A stretch of DNA of 64,000 bases, taken from positions 6,014,001 to 6,078,000 of the forward strand of contig CM070581.1 of assembly GCA_036346355.1 (NCBI GenBank), given 5' to 3'. The stretch comes from Rhipidocladum racemiflorum (Eukaryota > Streptophyta > Magnoliopsida > Poales > Poaceae). Within the stretch, counting starts at the first letter, position 1. Every line of letters begins with the position of its first letter. Positions 1 to 11,363 of this stretch are shown here, one piece after another. The notes under the pieces are model-generated. The model was given only the letters and a program-made list of their open reading frames with translations. It had not been told where the DNA came from and ran no database searches. The position numbers and the translations under genes were made by a program.

Positions 1-789
1 GACCCATCAAGCGGATTCCTCCACCATGGCTCTAGCTCCGACAAGGAGTGTCCCCTCGTAGGGCCTACTCCCGCGAGTGCAACATGACTGCGGCGGAGCC
101 ATCCTCCACTCTGCTACCTCGGGACCCTCCTCCCGCTGCAACGGCGGGAGGAATCCCGGCGGGAGGACGACGACAAAGACTCCATAACGCTTCAGACCTT
201 CGCGACAGCGAGGAATTAGAAGCTCGAAGGCCGAGCTCGATAAGCTCCAGGCCGAATCGAGCGCCGTCAGCCTAACCCACCACCCGTCTCGGCCTGCGCC
301 GTGCGCGTCAGTGCATCGGCCAGCGATTGGTCGAGGAGACGAACGGCCTTCCGTTCTTCCTCACGCCAACCGTAACATTGCCGCGGCGGTAATGCCGCTC
401 CGAGGGTCGCTTGAGCCAACGGAGCCGAAGCCAAGGCCACCTATCGAACCTCCGGCCGGTAGAACGCGTCTTGTCGTTCAAGACGCCCAAGGTTCTCGCT
501 CCGACGGACGGGCGCCACCTCGGGCCGCCTCGGGCTACTCTCTCGCAGATCGACGGAGCTCAGCCAAGACGGCCCCGCTTCCACGAGCTCCCCAGGCATC
601 ATACACCCGTGCGCCATCGCCTGGGATAAGTATGATCTTCGCACCACCCTCGAGGCGCGAAGGAGAGCTACCGATGCGCAAGCCGCCGCAAGTCGCCGAT
701 ACGGGCGACGCAACCATCCCGACCCAGATTCGACGGTCCTGGTCGCTGCGTTCACCCGCCAGATCCGCAACGCCGATTTCCCGACCAGA

Positions 790-1560
790 TTCCGGCTTTG
801 ACCAACATAGCCAAGTACACAGGCTACCAACCCGGTGTTTGGCTAGAAGACTACCGCTCGCTGCCGAAGCGGGGAGCGACAGACGACTCGCTTCGTCATC
901 CAAGACTCCCATCTACCTTGCGGACTCGGCTCGAGCCTGGCTCGAGTACTGCCCGCCATGGACGCCATCGGCATGGGCCGACTGACGAACCTCTTCGTCG
1001 GGAATTTCCAGGCACGCATAAACGCCTCGCAACTCCTGGGACTTGAAGAGCTGCAAGCGGCGGTGGAAACCCTCCGACTACATCCGCCGCTTCTCCAAAG
1101 AAGGCAACGAGCTCCCCGACATCCGCGACGCCGACGCCGCTTGGCGTTTCATCTACGGCACCACCGCGAGGCCCTGGTCCACAAGTTGGGCCGCGAAACC
1201 CCGAACCACCAAGGAGCTCCTCGACATCGCCACCAACCACGCCTCGGCGAGGAGGCCGTGGGGCCACCTTCGGAAAGGAAGACGGCCCACAAGACAGCCC
1301 GACCTCGGGCAGCGCCCCCTCGACCGCCCGACAAAAGGAAGCGGAAGGGGAAGCAGGTCGCTGAAGGTCGAATGGTCGCTGGCCGCCGACCGACCTGCCA
1401 AACAGCAGGCTCGGCAGACGCCCGACCGATTCGAGAAGTTGATGGATAGTCCGTGCCCGAACCACGACTATCCCGTCAAACACAAGTATCGGGACTGCGA
1501 AGTCCTGAAGCGGTTCCTCTCCGGAAACCCCACGACATCACGGGGCAAGGGGAAGAAGCG
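790..1560 (+). pseudogene. gypsy-1 gag remnant
   Basis: Capsid-type gag fragments of the Tat lineage are spread over all three frames. Recognisable pieces are a GYQPGVWLEDYR segment near 820-855, ADSARAWLEY near 920-950, NLFVGNFQ near 990-1012, DYIRRFSKEGNELPD near 1077-1125, and KELLDIATNHAS near 1212-1247. A CPNHDYPVKHKYRDCEVLKRF segment (about 1456-1515) matches the zinc-knuckle-like region that precedes protease in rice Tat elements. Frame changes between the pieces show that it cannot make one protein. The 1-790 stretch upstream is probably the gag N-terminal region, but I see no distinctive motif in it. Confidence 0.75.
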
Positions 1561-1689
1561 CGACCCGACACCCGACGCCGGGGCGAAGGGCGATGAGCCA
1601 GCCGACGAGTTCCCACAGCTCGACGGCTGCCTCATGATCTTCGGAGGGACGGAGTGCTACGCCGACAAGCGACGGCTGAAACTCGCCCA

Positions 1690-2411
1690 CCGAGAGGTAC
1701 ACACGGCGACCCCGGCCGTGCCTTCCTACCTGAAGTGGTCGGAATGCCCGATCGCCTTCGATCGGACCGACCACCCCGACCACATCCCGCACCCGGGACG
1801 CTACCCGCTCGTCGTCGACCCCATCGTGGGGACGAAGCGCCTGACCAAGGTGCTCATGGACGGCGGCAGCAGCCTCAACATCATGTATGTTGAGACCCTC
1901 GATGCCCTCGTCCCCGCTCCGCCCTCGGCCGAGCAGGCGCCTTCCACGGCGTCGCACTGTGCCAACAGGCCCATCCCTCAGGCAGGTCGGCCTGTCCGTC
2001 ACCTTCGGGAGCCCGGACAACTTCCGCACCGAGAGCCTCACTTTCGAGGTTGTGGACTTTCCCGGCTCCTACCATGCCATCCTGGGACGACCTTGCTACG
2101 CGAAGTTCATGGCAGTCCCCAACTACACCTATCTCAAGCTGAAGATGCCAGGGCCACAAGGTGTCATCACCGTGGCCGCGTCCTTCCAGCTCGCTTACAA
2201 CTGCGAGCAAAGCAGCTGTGAATTGGCCTCGGCGGTCGTCGCTTCCGCCGAGCTCGCCCAGCTCAGGGAGAAGGTCTCCGGATCCGCCCCCGACTCCAGC
2301 AAGTCGGGGCCTAGCTCTTTCAAGTCCGCGGAGGACACGAAGGAGGTCGCTGTTGATCCCGAAGATCCCGCCAAGACCGTGCGGATCGGGGCCGCCCTCA
2401 CCACCAAATAG
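1690..2411 (+). pseudogene. gypsy-1 aspartic protease remnant
   Basis: Retropepsin-like domain that would process the gag-pol polyprotein. The catalytic motif DGGSSLNI is at about 1859-1882. The C-terminal half (LTFEVVDFPGSYHAILGRP, then CYAKFMAVPNYTYLKLKMPG) lies in a different frame from 2038 on, so there is a frameshift between roughly 1890 and 1990. The piece stops at a TAG near 2409 directly before the RT linker. Family and position in the polyprotein are clear; the gene is dead. Confidence 0.8.
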
Positions 2412-2429
2412 GAAGGCGCGCTCATCGAC

Positions 2430-3165
2430 TTCCTCCAAACAAACCGAGACGTCTTCGCTTGGAGACCCTCGGACATGCCAGGAGTCCCGAAGGAGGTCGC
2501 CGAGCACTCCCTGAGCATTCGACCGGGATCTAGACCGGTCGCCAGGCCCTAACGCCCGTTTAAACGAAGAAAAGCGTCGGGCCATTGGGAGGAAATCGCC
2601 AAACTTTTGGCCGCGGCTTTGTAAGGGAGGTGCGTCACCCCGAGTGGCTCGCCAATCCCGCCCTTGTAAAGAAAAAGTCGTGGCAATGGAGAATGTGTGT
2701 TGACTACACGAGCCTCAACAAGGCCTCGTCCGAAAGATCCATTCCCATTACCTCGCATCGACCAGTCGTAGACTCCACCGGGTGCGAGTCCCTTTCTTTT
2801 GGATGCCTACTCAGCTACCACCAGATAGCGATGAAGGAGTCCGATCGACTTGCGACTTCCTTCATCACCCCGTCAGACGGCTCGTCTTTGTTACGTCCAC
2901 GATGCCTTTTGGTCCGAAAACGCAGCGCCACGCACTCGATGTATGCAGGCGTGTTTTTCGGACCAAATTGGCCGTAACATCGAAGCCTACGTCGACGACA
3001 TCGTTGTCAAAACTAGGAAGGCCGACGACCTCATCACCGACCTGGAGGAGACTTTTGCGAACCTCCGACGGTTTCGCATAAAGCTCAACCCCGAGAAATG
3101 CGTCTTCGGGGTCCCCAAGGGCAAGTTGCTGGGATTCATTGTCTCCGTGGCGACATCGAAGCCAA
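2430..3165 (+). pseudogene. gypsy-1 reverse transcriptase remnant
   Basis: Ty3/gypsy reverse transcriptase. A linker with RDVFAWRPSDMPG is at about 2445-2483, then FVREVRHPEWLANPALVKKK (about 2619-2678), WRMCVDYTSLNKA (about 2688-2726) and the catalytic YVDDIVVK at about 2989-3012, followed by ETFANLRRFRIKLNPEKCVFG. Pieces are split over three frames with several indels, for example around the GYHQI region near 2810. The YVDD box is preserved, but the gene cannot encode an enzyme. Confidence 0.85.
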
Positions 3166-3329
3166 CCACGACAAGATCTCGCTATCGCGAGGATGGGGCC
3201 AATCAATGATCTGAAGGGAGTTCAAAGGTCGATGGGGTGCATCGCGCGCTAAGTCGCCGTATCCCGCCTCGGTGAACGCGGGATGCCACTCTACAAATCG
3301 ATGAAGAAGTCCGACCACTTTTCCTGGAC

Positions 3330-4150
3330 CCACGGCTCGTGAAGCCTTTAGTCGACTAAAGGCCTTTCTGACCTCACCTCCGGTCCTGGTCGCCCCGGAG
3401 CCACAGGAACCCTTACTCCTCTACATCGCCGCCACGACTCAGGTCGTCAGCACGGCACTTGTTGTGGAGCGAGCAGAGGAAGGCCGCGTTTTCAAGGTGC
3501 AGAGACCAGTCTACTTTGTCAGCGAGGTGCTCTCCGAAACAAAGGTCCGATATCCTCAGATACAGAAGCTACTCTACTCGGTACTCATCACCAAGAGGAA
3601 GCTTGCCCATTACTTCGATCGACACCCCATCTCCGTGGTAACCTCCACGCCGCTCGGAGAAGTCGTCCGCAATCAGCGACGCCACTGGAAGAATCGCCAA
3701 GTGGGCTCTCGAACTCAGTGGCCTCGACATATCGTGACGCCCCCGGACGGGCGATCAAGTCCCAGTCTTGGCGGACTTCGTCGCCGAGTGGACCGGCGCA
3801 AGTCCCTGCGGTGGTCGAAGACCCGAATCTTGACGATGTACTTTGATGGGTCTTACACCAAGAATGGGGCGGCGCGGATCGTCATCATCTCCCTACTCGG
3901 CAACAAGCTCCGGTATGCTATCCGTCTACTCTTTGACGCTACCAACAATGTCGCCGAGCAAGCCCTCGTCAACGGCCTTCGAATCGCCGCCGACCTAGGA
4001 CGCATTACGGCTCTCGTTCACGGCGACTCCAAGCTGGTTGTCGACCAAGTGATGAAAGCCACCGAGCCCGTGGCGCTCGGATGGCCGCCATCGCTCGAGG
4101 TCCGCAAGCTCGAGGAGAAGTTCAAGGGTTTCAGCTCCATCACAGCTACC
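3330..4150 (+). pseudogene. gypsy-1 RNase H plus second (plant aRNH) RNase H remnants
   Basis: The first RNase H domain reads PLLLYIAATTQVVSTALVVE, then PVYFVSEVL and KLAHYFDRHPI over about 3412-3630. It is followed by a second RNase H-like domain with FDGSYTKNGA (about 3841-3870), NNVAEQALVNGL (about 3946-3981) and GDSKLVVDQ (about 4022-4050), which keep the D-E-D arrangement. The tandem RNase H architecture assigns the element to the Tat group. From 3464 to about 4150 the reading frame is open, but it then runs into unrelated sequence where integrase would be expected. Confidence 0.8.
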
Positions 4151-4456
4151 GACGCTACAACGGCGAAGCCGACTCCTCGCCAACCTCGCCTCAGGAAAAG
4201 GGCCGGTTCCCGGGGATCTTCGTTCGACCTCGACCCATCAATCCGCTTGGACCCAAGTGCTGAGGGTGCTACCGACCCCCCAAAGGCGGGCGCTCCCGCC
4301 GATCTTCGGCCAGATGCTCAGCCGTCTGGGTCGGATTTGGGCGTCCTGACCGTCGAAACCGACTGGAGGCAACCGTTTGTCGATCGATTGACAAACGGGT
4401 CGCTCCCCGCCGAGGTTGGCGAGGTTGGCAGAGGGCAAAAGAAACACTTTATTCAT

Positions 4457-4723
4457 TCACGGAGGCGCATCACCCCAACCAAGAACAAACCGCCCGCCGT
4501 TGTCTTGGTGTGCGCCCCGCCAGCCGGACAGCGCACGGCGCCTCTCAACCAGCACCTGCACCAGCGGCGCCCTCACTTCCCGCAGCCGAGGAACGCCCAC
4601 GACAAGGACGCCAACTCGCCGTATGTCCTCGCGAACAGCCTCGGCCTCGACCTCCGCCACCTCCTGCAGCCAAGCCTGATGAGCGCCTACTTCCTCGTGG
4701 AGCTGAGCATAACGGTCCGCCAT
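4457..4723 (-). CDS. small antisense ORF (88 aa) with TATA box and poly(A) signal, function unknown
   Basis: On the strand opposite to gypsy-1 pol, an ATG at 4723 opens an 88-codon frame beginning MADRYAQLHEEVG and ending at a TGA at 4457. A TATA-box-like TTATAAAAGG lies about 60 bases upstream (4782-4793 region), and an AATAAA lies four bases after the stop (4448-4453). The predicted peptide is rich in E, R and V and looks alpha-helical and coiled-coil-like in its first half. I do not recognise the family. The compact TATA-ORF-AATAAA arrangement argues for an expressed unit, but the + strand is also open here, so coding status is uncertain. It could be the last exon of the antisense gene farther right, or a captured host fragment. 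Confidence 0.4.
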   Translation of the reverse strand: MADRYAQLHEEVGAHQAWLQEVAEVEAEAVREDIRRVGVLVVGVPRLREVRAPLVQVLVERRRALSGWRGAHQDNGGRFVLGWGDAPP

Positions 4724-5084
4724 GGCGCGCGAAGGAAGTGTTGTGGAAGCTTTGGCAGAATAACGAACGCACCAGCGTTCTCTCCTTTTATAACCTACAG
4801 TGTGGGAGGCACGGAAGACAAAACGCCTCAAGAGCGTGCAGCGGAGCGAAAGCCGAAGCGTCCCAGTTCCAAAGACGACGCGACCTCCAAGGCGAGTTAA
4901 TCATCCCTTATCTCTAAGGAAAAACATAAATCTCTTTCAAAAAACCTGTGAAAACTCAAGCGGTGCGTGGCGACTGCACCCCTCAGTCCCCACGCACCAC
5001 TCGGGGGCTGCCTTACGACCCAGGGTCGGCGACCTAGATCGATGTTCGGTAACCGCTCCGACCAGCTGCCCCTCTCTCATAGTA

Positions 5085-5355
5085 ACCTCTTCAAAACCAA
5101 AATGCTACAGCCCACGCCCCATGCCACGGTTTCGAAGTAGCACTTTGCGCAAAAAGGGAGGCTACTTGAGCGAAGGGCCAAGCGCCGGTCGGATGGAGCC
5201 TTTCGCGATTTAGGTCGGCGAGCCGACTGATCAAACAAACTCCCTCGAGGCAACCTCCTCGAACCAAATGCTACAGTTTAAGCCCCAGCGGCCACGGCTC
5301 CCGAGTAGCATTTCGCGCAAAAAGGAGGTTGCCCAAGCGGAAGGCAACTTGATCA
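5085..5355 (+). repeat. direct duplication of about 165 bp in gypsy-1
   Basis: Two diverged copies of one unit. Each begins with AACCTC(T/C)TC..AACCAAA.TGCTACAG and runs to GCGCAAAAAGG.AGG. They start near 5085 and 5250. The rest of 4.9-5.86 kb has no recognisable gene. Confidence 0.7.
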
Positions 5356-5859
5356 GTCAGCATAGACCGACCCGATTGTCGTTAAAAGCGCACAAGTCGT
5401 TACCCTGGCCGTACCCCAACCGACCAAGCTATCCACCTCGCGGCTATTTCCCCGGACCAAGGTACTACGGCCTCGCCCCGCGGCTCACGGCCAGTGGCAC
5501 TCTGTAGGGAAAACAAGCCCTCCGAGCAAGAGAGACGCTTAGGACGGTCGAAGCACCCCACTCAGGGCAACGTTCTAGCCGACCAGCGGAGCCTTCGCGA
5601 AGGAGACGGTCCGACCTAGGCACCTCTCCTCCGCGGCGGCGTTCTAGGTAGCTTGTCCTATCCCGTGATTTCTTGGTGAAAGTTGGGGCAACGCCTACGC
5701 TCTCAGGGCACCCCTGCGGGCCCTATAGCTATGGTCGTAAGATTGCCCAAACCACAGAGGAAGCACGAGGTAGACGGACACAAAAAAAAAGAGAACTCAA
5801 AAGCAGCCCGAGACGTCGGGCCCGATTGGGGCGATCACGTTCATTACGTGCACTACAAA

Positions 5860-8800
5860 GAAAAACAAGAGAAGGAAACTAATCATCTCCCTCCGTCCGA
5901 CGGAGGATTTCTCGCGGCGAGATCCGGCGGGCAATCTCTTGGGCACACGGGTCGATCCGGGCCATGAATGCGTCGATCTCCTCATCACTTCGGTCAGCAG
6001 CAACACCGCTCCCGACCGCCTCAAGGTCGACGCCGTCATAATAAGAGACGGTGTTGACCAGGGCCGAGGAAGCGCCAAGCACCGCCGCTTCCCGCACCAA
6101 CGCCTCAACGCGCTCAGGGACCCATCCGAGTATGGTGGGGATGGCGCTGGGGCCTGGAGTAAGTCCAAATACCGCGGCCGCAGATGTACCTGGATGCCCA
6201 CGCGAGGACGCTACCGGCCGTCGCTTTCGCCGCCGTCCCTCTCCGCCACTCGCTGTCCACAAGGGCCGAGTCACGTGACTCGACCGGCCGATCCTCGCTT
6301 CTCCATCGCCACCCTTCGCGACTCCGGTAGCGTCGCTAAGGCTTTTTGCAGGCTGCGGGAACAAAAGCGATGTCGGAAGACGCCCGTCGCGATGGCTCCC
6401 AAGGGATTGAACAACTCACGGCCACGGAGGCTTCTTTGCACGGTTCCTCCTCGACCTTGGCAAGCGCCTCTCGATCGAAGCGGCGCGGCGTAAGCTCCTC
6501 GCCGTCGCGAGCTCCCCGAAAGCAAGATCCGCCCGCCAAGCGGTCGGCCTCCTGCGGGCCGACTCGTTTTCCTCGAGGCGGGTGGCCCCGCCCGAGCGGC
6601 CTGCTCGCGAACCGCGAAGCCTTGGCCGCTTCAAAGATCCGCCAGGACGACCTGGCCCGCTCTCCTCGGCGGTCGGGGACTCGCAAGTCGCCGAGCCTCC
6701 CGCAAGGCTTCGATGACTTCCCCGGCCGGTGACCAGGCCGGCGGCCCTCCCCTTGCTCGGCAACAAAGCGCCCTCGGGCGTCGAGCAGCTCTCCCCTAGC
6801 ACTCCCGGTGTGCAAACGCCGAGGAACATCGACTTGTCTACCGCCGGATGTCAAGCGCTGCAAATTCTGCCCGGTCGATCTCGTCTTCCGGTCAAAAGAT
6901 GCACAAAAGACAAAACCGTCGAGACTCACCGATCGACCAAAGCGGGACTCCTGAGCAATGGACTTCCTCGCCACTGGGCCGGCGTCAGCGGCGCGAGCGG
7001 TCGGCGTGGACCCTCTCCATCTCCTCCTCCAAAGCGTTCCAATCCGCACGTTCTGCCTCGTCGAGCGAGCGCAGGCCCCGGCTGGTCGGGGCGGGCCAAG
7101 ATAACGGCCGGTCGGCGGCCGCCTGTCTCGACTTCCCGCTGCCGCAGCGTCTGCGGCAGCCGGTTGCGCGCCCTCCCGCAACACTTGGACCGCCGAAGCG
7201 GGCGGTGGCCCGGCGGCGAAGCGGCGGATTCGCCGGCGGTCGCAACGCCGCAGATCGATACTTCCCGGCGGCGAGTCGCGCCCGACCCACGGTCGGCGGT
7301 GCGAGAAAACGAGATAGCGGAGCGTCTCCGTCGATCTTTGCGGGCGGTGGCGGTCAGCGCCCGGGCGGCGGCGGGACCGCACCGGCCTCACCAGACAACG
7401 GCACGGGCGGAGGCACGTCCGGCGAAGCTTCTCGCTGCGCTGTCGCAACCGGTAGTGCTCCCTGCGCATCCCCCTCTGGCGGCGTCCCCTCGCCGACAAA
7501 CCCAGCCATGGGGAGCGCATCCGAAGCCCCGCTCCCAACAACCGCCGCCGCACGCCCCGCGGATGGGACCGGAAGGGTGCGACTCCTCACCGCCGAGGTA
7601 GGACTCAGCGCTCTCCCAGCGCTGGTATGCCCCCTGCACACAGCGGCCCATCAGGAGTTACGAAGAAAAAAGCACCAGAGAGGACCAAACTGGGAGCACG
7701 TAAAGTCACTTACCGAGAGGAGCGAACAACCGGCACCTGGCGTGCCCTTTTTGCCGGGCCCCCACGAGGGGGCGTGAGGGGTCTGCGCATCTTCAGGATG
7801 TACCCTGCGCCCGAGGTTTCTTCTGAGGAACCACGGTCGCCGGCCCCGCGGCTGGAACCAGCGTCGCAGACGCCGGAGTCGCCTCCGCCAACCGCTCCCC
7901 CCTCGCTCGACGACGGCTCTTCGTCGTCGTCACTCTCAGTCTCGTCAGAGACCTCCTCGCCACGCACGGACCGCTCCGCGCGCTCTTTCCTCTTCCGATC
8001 CCTCGTCGCCTCCTTCTTCGCCAGGAGGGCGGCGTCACGCTGCTCCGTTTCCGTGCGTGGCCGCTCTCGCCTCTTTTTCCCCCGGAAGCAAGGGGCGGGA
8101 GATCAGGCATCGAACCCGCACCTGCACGCTCGGGTAAGGGGCGAAGGAGCAGAGCAAAGCAAAAGCAAGCGAGGCCGTCAGACGTACCAAGTTCTGCGGA
8201 TTCTGCGCCGAGAACGGCGCAGGCACCGCGCCCGCTGGCTCGGTATCTCCCTCGATGGAAACTGCGGCCACACGTGCGAGGACCTCCGACGCAGGAAGCT
8301 CCGCTCAAGCGACCTCGCGAGGTCGGTCGGCCCGTGTACTTTCGAACATGGGACGCGCCCGATCCTTGAGGGGTTGAATGCGCCACTCCACGAACGTACG
8401 GAGGACCACCTTGCCCGTCAGACCCCACCGCTTCAGGTCTGCGAGCTTTTCGAGAATCTCATCAACCTTCGCCGGCCCTCGCGCCGGGACCCCAGGTCCA
8501 AAGCAAGGATGCGGCGTCGGTAGATTCCCATCAAGGCCGGCATCAAGTTGTCGATGTTCCGGACATAGAACCACTCGCTATGCCACCCGGTTGGGCGTCG
8601 GTAGCTTTACATCGGTGTAAAGCGACTTGCGGCGAAGCGCGATTGGATCGCCAGAGCGCCAAGAAGGTCGGCGGCGCCCGACGGCGGCCTCGCGAAGAAG
8701 AAGTGGCGCCAGAGTCCCCAGTGGGGTTCGATCCCCAGAAAAGCCTCGCACAGCGTCATGAAGACCGCAATGTGGAGGACTCCATTCGGATTCAGGTGGT

Positions 8801-9135
8801 GAACTTCCCCCCCCGTAGTAGTGAAGCAGCCCCCGGACGAACGGGTGGAGTGGGAGGCCGAAGCCCCGCTCGTAGAAGGCCGCCAGCGAGACTATCTCGC
8901 CGTCTTCCAGTTCGGGGACCTCGGTCCCGGCCGGTGGCACCCGCCAGCCGGACTGAGGCCGCGAAGGAAGAAGCTCCTTCCTCTCCAAGCCGAGGTAGCT
9001 ACCCGCCGCGGCCAAGTGCGGGGTCAGCGACATCCTCGAAAGTGCGTGGGGAAGCGGGGGACGGCGCGACGAAGCAGGAAGCTTTTTTCTCCCCTTGCGT
9101 TTTCTCTCTTTTCTTTTTTTTGCAGAAGGCACGAG
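5860..9135 (-). pseudogene. gypsy-1 antisense gene, PF04195-like ('putative gypsy type transposon')
   Basis: Gene-like region on the strand opposite to pol. The clearest part is an open frame from 9132 to 8578. It contains FYERGFGLPLHPFVRGLLHYY (residues about 86-106, genomic 8815-8877), a segment typical of PF04195 proteins, which occur inside grass gypsy elements. Downstream, exon-like pieces alternate with candidate GT-AG introns on the - strand: 8122-8187 (GTACGT to TGCAG, 66 bp) and 7634-7713 (GTAAGT to TGCAG, 80 bp). The C-terminal part is rich in R, A and E. Frames are interrupted, so this copy is probably dead. The molecular function of the family is not known to me. Confidence 0.6.
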
Positions 9136-9933
9136 CGGAAGGTTTTGCTCCCCCCACGCCGCCCTCCCCTTCCTTTATAGGCGCCTGGCGGGAACGAGCG
9201 GGCCTCCGCTCCCAACTGACGCCTCCTCGTGCGAACCGACGCAGTCGCCGAACCATCAGCCTGTCACCTCGCCCGGTAACGTGCCGTAGCCCATTTAAAT
9301 CCCACTAGGCATTAACTGCTCCGACAGAGCGAACGCCTCGCGCCGCACGCCACGCAAAGACCGCACTCGCCGGCTACATCGGGCCGGGCGCCACGCCAAG
9401 AAAGGTATGAAAACGGCCTCTTGGGCGCCCGGCCTCGGGAAAGCAAGCGGCTCGCGGGCTCGCGCCGAGGCCGGCACCGTCTTGAGGGTTCTGAAGGCGA
9501 ATCCAGCCAGCTAGAATGAAAGCCGCCCCAACACGTAAAAAGAGAGAGAGCGAGGCGGGTCGCAGCGAGCCCCCAGAGGGCCCTAGTTAGGGTCGGCGGA
9601 CGACCCAATCAACGTGGCCGCGTCGAGACCATACCTCACACTCTCGCGGAGCTCATCGATGAGTGGCGGCCAGCGCTCGGGTTGGCGGACGACCCGGCAG
9701 CCCGATGCGGGACGAGTAAGGAAAGGTTTTATGGAACGCCCCGAAGCGGAGTCGGGCGCCTGCCAGCAGAACTACGTCGCAGAAGCGATCCTCGAGGGAG
9801 ATCGCCAAGGTTCCACTCGGATTACCCGATAGTAGCTCGCACGAGCACGACGTTCAAGCCGACGAAGGCAAACGTGCGTTCGCTCACCCGACTCTGAAAA
9901 AAACCCACGAACGGCGTGGCTTGCCAGGGTCCT

Positions 9934-10450
9934 GCCGGGCTAAACCCCCGACCGGCTCTCCGACCCGCTCGGGGGCTACACCCACCGGGTGCGCTCGCGC
10001 GCACCCGGGCTCTTTCTAGGCTGGCGCGGCTCCCAAGCAGTCGCGCCGACCTAGGCGCCGCCAACCTCCGGGTCGACGGCTACCACTGCCGGGCTAAACC
10101 CCCGACCGGCTCTCCGACCCGCTCGGGGGCTACACCCACCGGGTGCGCTTCAAGGCCTTGCAAGCTCTTTCTAGGCGCCGTGGCGGCTCCCAAGCAGTCG
10201 CGCCGACCTAAGCGCCGCCAACCTCCGGGTCGACGACTACCACGGCCGGGCTAAACCCCCGACCGGCTCTCCGACCCGCTCGGGGGCTCGGGGGCTACAC
10301 CCACCGGGTGCGCTCGCGCGCACCCGGGCCCCTTCTAGGCTGGCGCGGCTCCCAGGCAGTCACGCCGACCTAGCATCACCGACCTCCGGGCCGACAGCTA
10401 CCACCGCCAGGTTAAACCCCCGAGCGGCTCTCCGACCCGCTCCGGGGCTC
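9934..10450 (+). repeat. tandem repeat, about 155 bp unit, 3.3 copies
   Basis: A GC-rich unit starting GCCGGGCTAAACCCCCGACC recurs at 9934, 10088 and 10245, with a diverged partial copy at 10406 (spacings 154, 157 and 161). Each unit holds the near-palindrome GGGTGCGCTCGCGCGCACCC or a variant. Tandem arrays in the 3' untranslated region are common in Tat elements. The stretch 9135-9934 has no recognisable gene. Confidence 0.85.
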
Positions 10451-11363
10451 GAAACTCTTGACGAGTACCCATGCCATGGGTACCCCCATCAGCCCGGAAG
10501 CACGAACGGGCTGACCAATCACGGCGAAGGCCCAGCACCACCGAAAGGTACTTGGGCCGCGGGGAGCGAGCCCCGACCTGTGCAGGGCCGACCCCGAACG
10601 GTCGGCGGACTCCGGTTCCGGGCGGTCGGCATGCTCCGGCCGCCTGATATTGAAGCTCAAGCTCCACCTGCGCACGGGCCAGCATGGCCCACGCCAGTGT
10701 CAGACGGCTGCCTTGTGCGCAGCGTCCCCTGGCGTCCGTACCGGGGTAGGCGGCCCCTTCCCAAGATCGCCGAAGAGCCACCGAAGGAGTCAAGCCCCCG
10801 TCCCATCGCCTGGCACGCCGCAGAGGAGTGCGCCCACTCCCGAGGCCAAGGCAAAGTCAAGCGCCATTAAAGCCGCCGAGGCAGACAGGAGCACCACGCA
10901 AGGCGTCATCCGGGCATCATCGCGCAAGACCGCACATCGCAGAGCCACCAACCCTGCCTCGGGACGAGCAGGGGACGGTCGGACAAGACAGGAGCCAGAC
11001 TCCGAGACACGCACGCCCCCCTTTCTAGTGGGTTTCCTAAACACCCGTGTAACCCGCCTCCTCCGTCTATATAAGGAGAGGCGGGGCCCGAGAGGGGAAG
11101 GGACAGAGAAAAAGGCCCTCCAGGAAGCCACAACTCCCTAGCCAAAGCACGAAGGGGATCGGACAGCCGACTCCCCGCCTCGCTTGTACACCCCTTGTTC
11201 ATCGCCCAAAGATCAATACATCCACACCGAACGAACTGGAGTAGGGACATTCAGCCCGAACCAGTATACATCATCTGACTCCTTGAGTCGACCATTCGGG
11301 GAGAGGGAGCGCGCGACCCCATCCGACCATAAATTCGTATTGCCGGTGCACGAAACACCGACA
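10451..11363 (+). repeat. gypsy-1 3' LTR (start not resolved)
   Basis: The right boundary is firm: CACCGACA ends at 11363 and copia LTR sequence follows. The left boundary could not be set, because the 5' LTR is outside the window and no clear polypurine tract plus TG was found; 10451 is only the end of the tandem array. The segment contains a strong TATA box at 11068-11074 and behaves like U3-R-U5. Confidence 0.6.
11068..11074 (+). promoter_or_regulatory. TATA box of the gypsy-1 LTR promoter
   Basis: TATATAAGGAGAGG lies about 295 bases before the LTR end, in a GC-rich context typical of Tat LTR promoters. Transcription would be expected to start about 30 bases downstream, near 11100. Confidence 0.6.

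Larger units (their letters stand above)
1..11363 (+). mobile_element. Ty3/gypsy LTR retrotransposon, Tat lineage (gypsy-1), 3' part
   Basis: The window opens inside the internal region of this element, so its 5' LTR lies off the left edge. Order on the + strand: gag, aspartic protease, reverse transcriptase, RNase H, a second RNase H-like domain, then an antisense gene region and the 3' LTR. The second RNase H is the hallmark of the Tat lineage. No integrase is recognisable after 4.15 kb, so it was probably deleted. The LTR ends in CGACA at 11363. The next bases, ACTAG, continue a copia LTR whose second copy is at 17231, so this element is inserted in that copia 5' LTR and ACTAG is the expected right-hand target duplication. 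The sequence is very GC-rich and every coding region is frameshifted. Confidence 0.85.

Noticed and set aside
6729..7777. Long overlapping + strand open frames in GC-rich DNA of gypsy-1
   Set aside because: They are low-complexity, rich in R, S, P and A, and lie opposite the antisense gene region. High GC content lowers stop frequency in all frames; no family motif is present.
9934..10450. Regular repeats with spacers, CRISPR-like at first sight
   Set aside because: Units are about 155 bp and head to tail with no unique spacers, in a plant retroelement 3' region.
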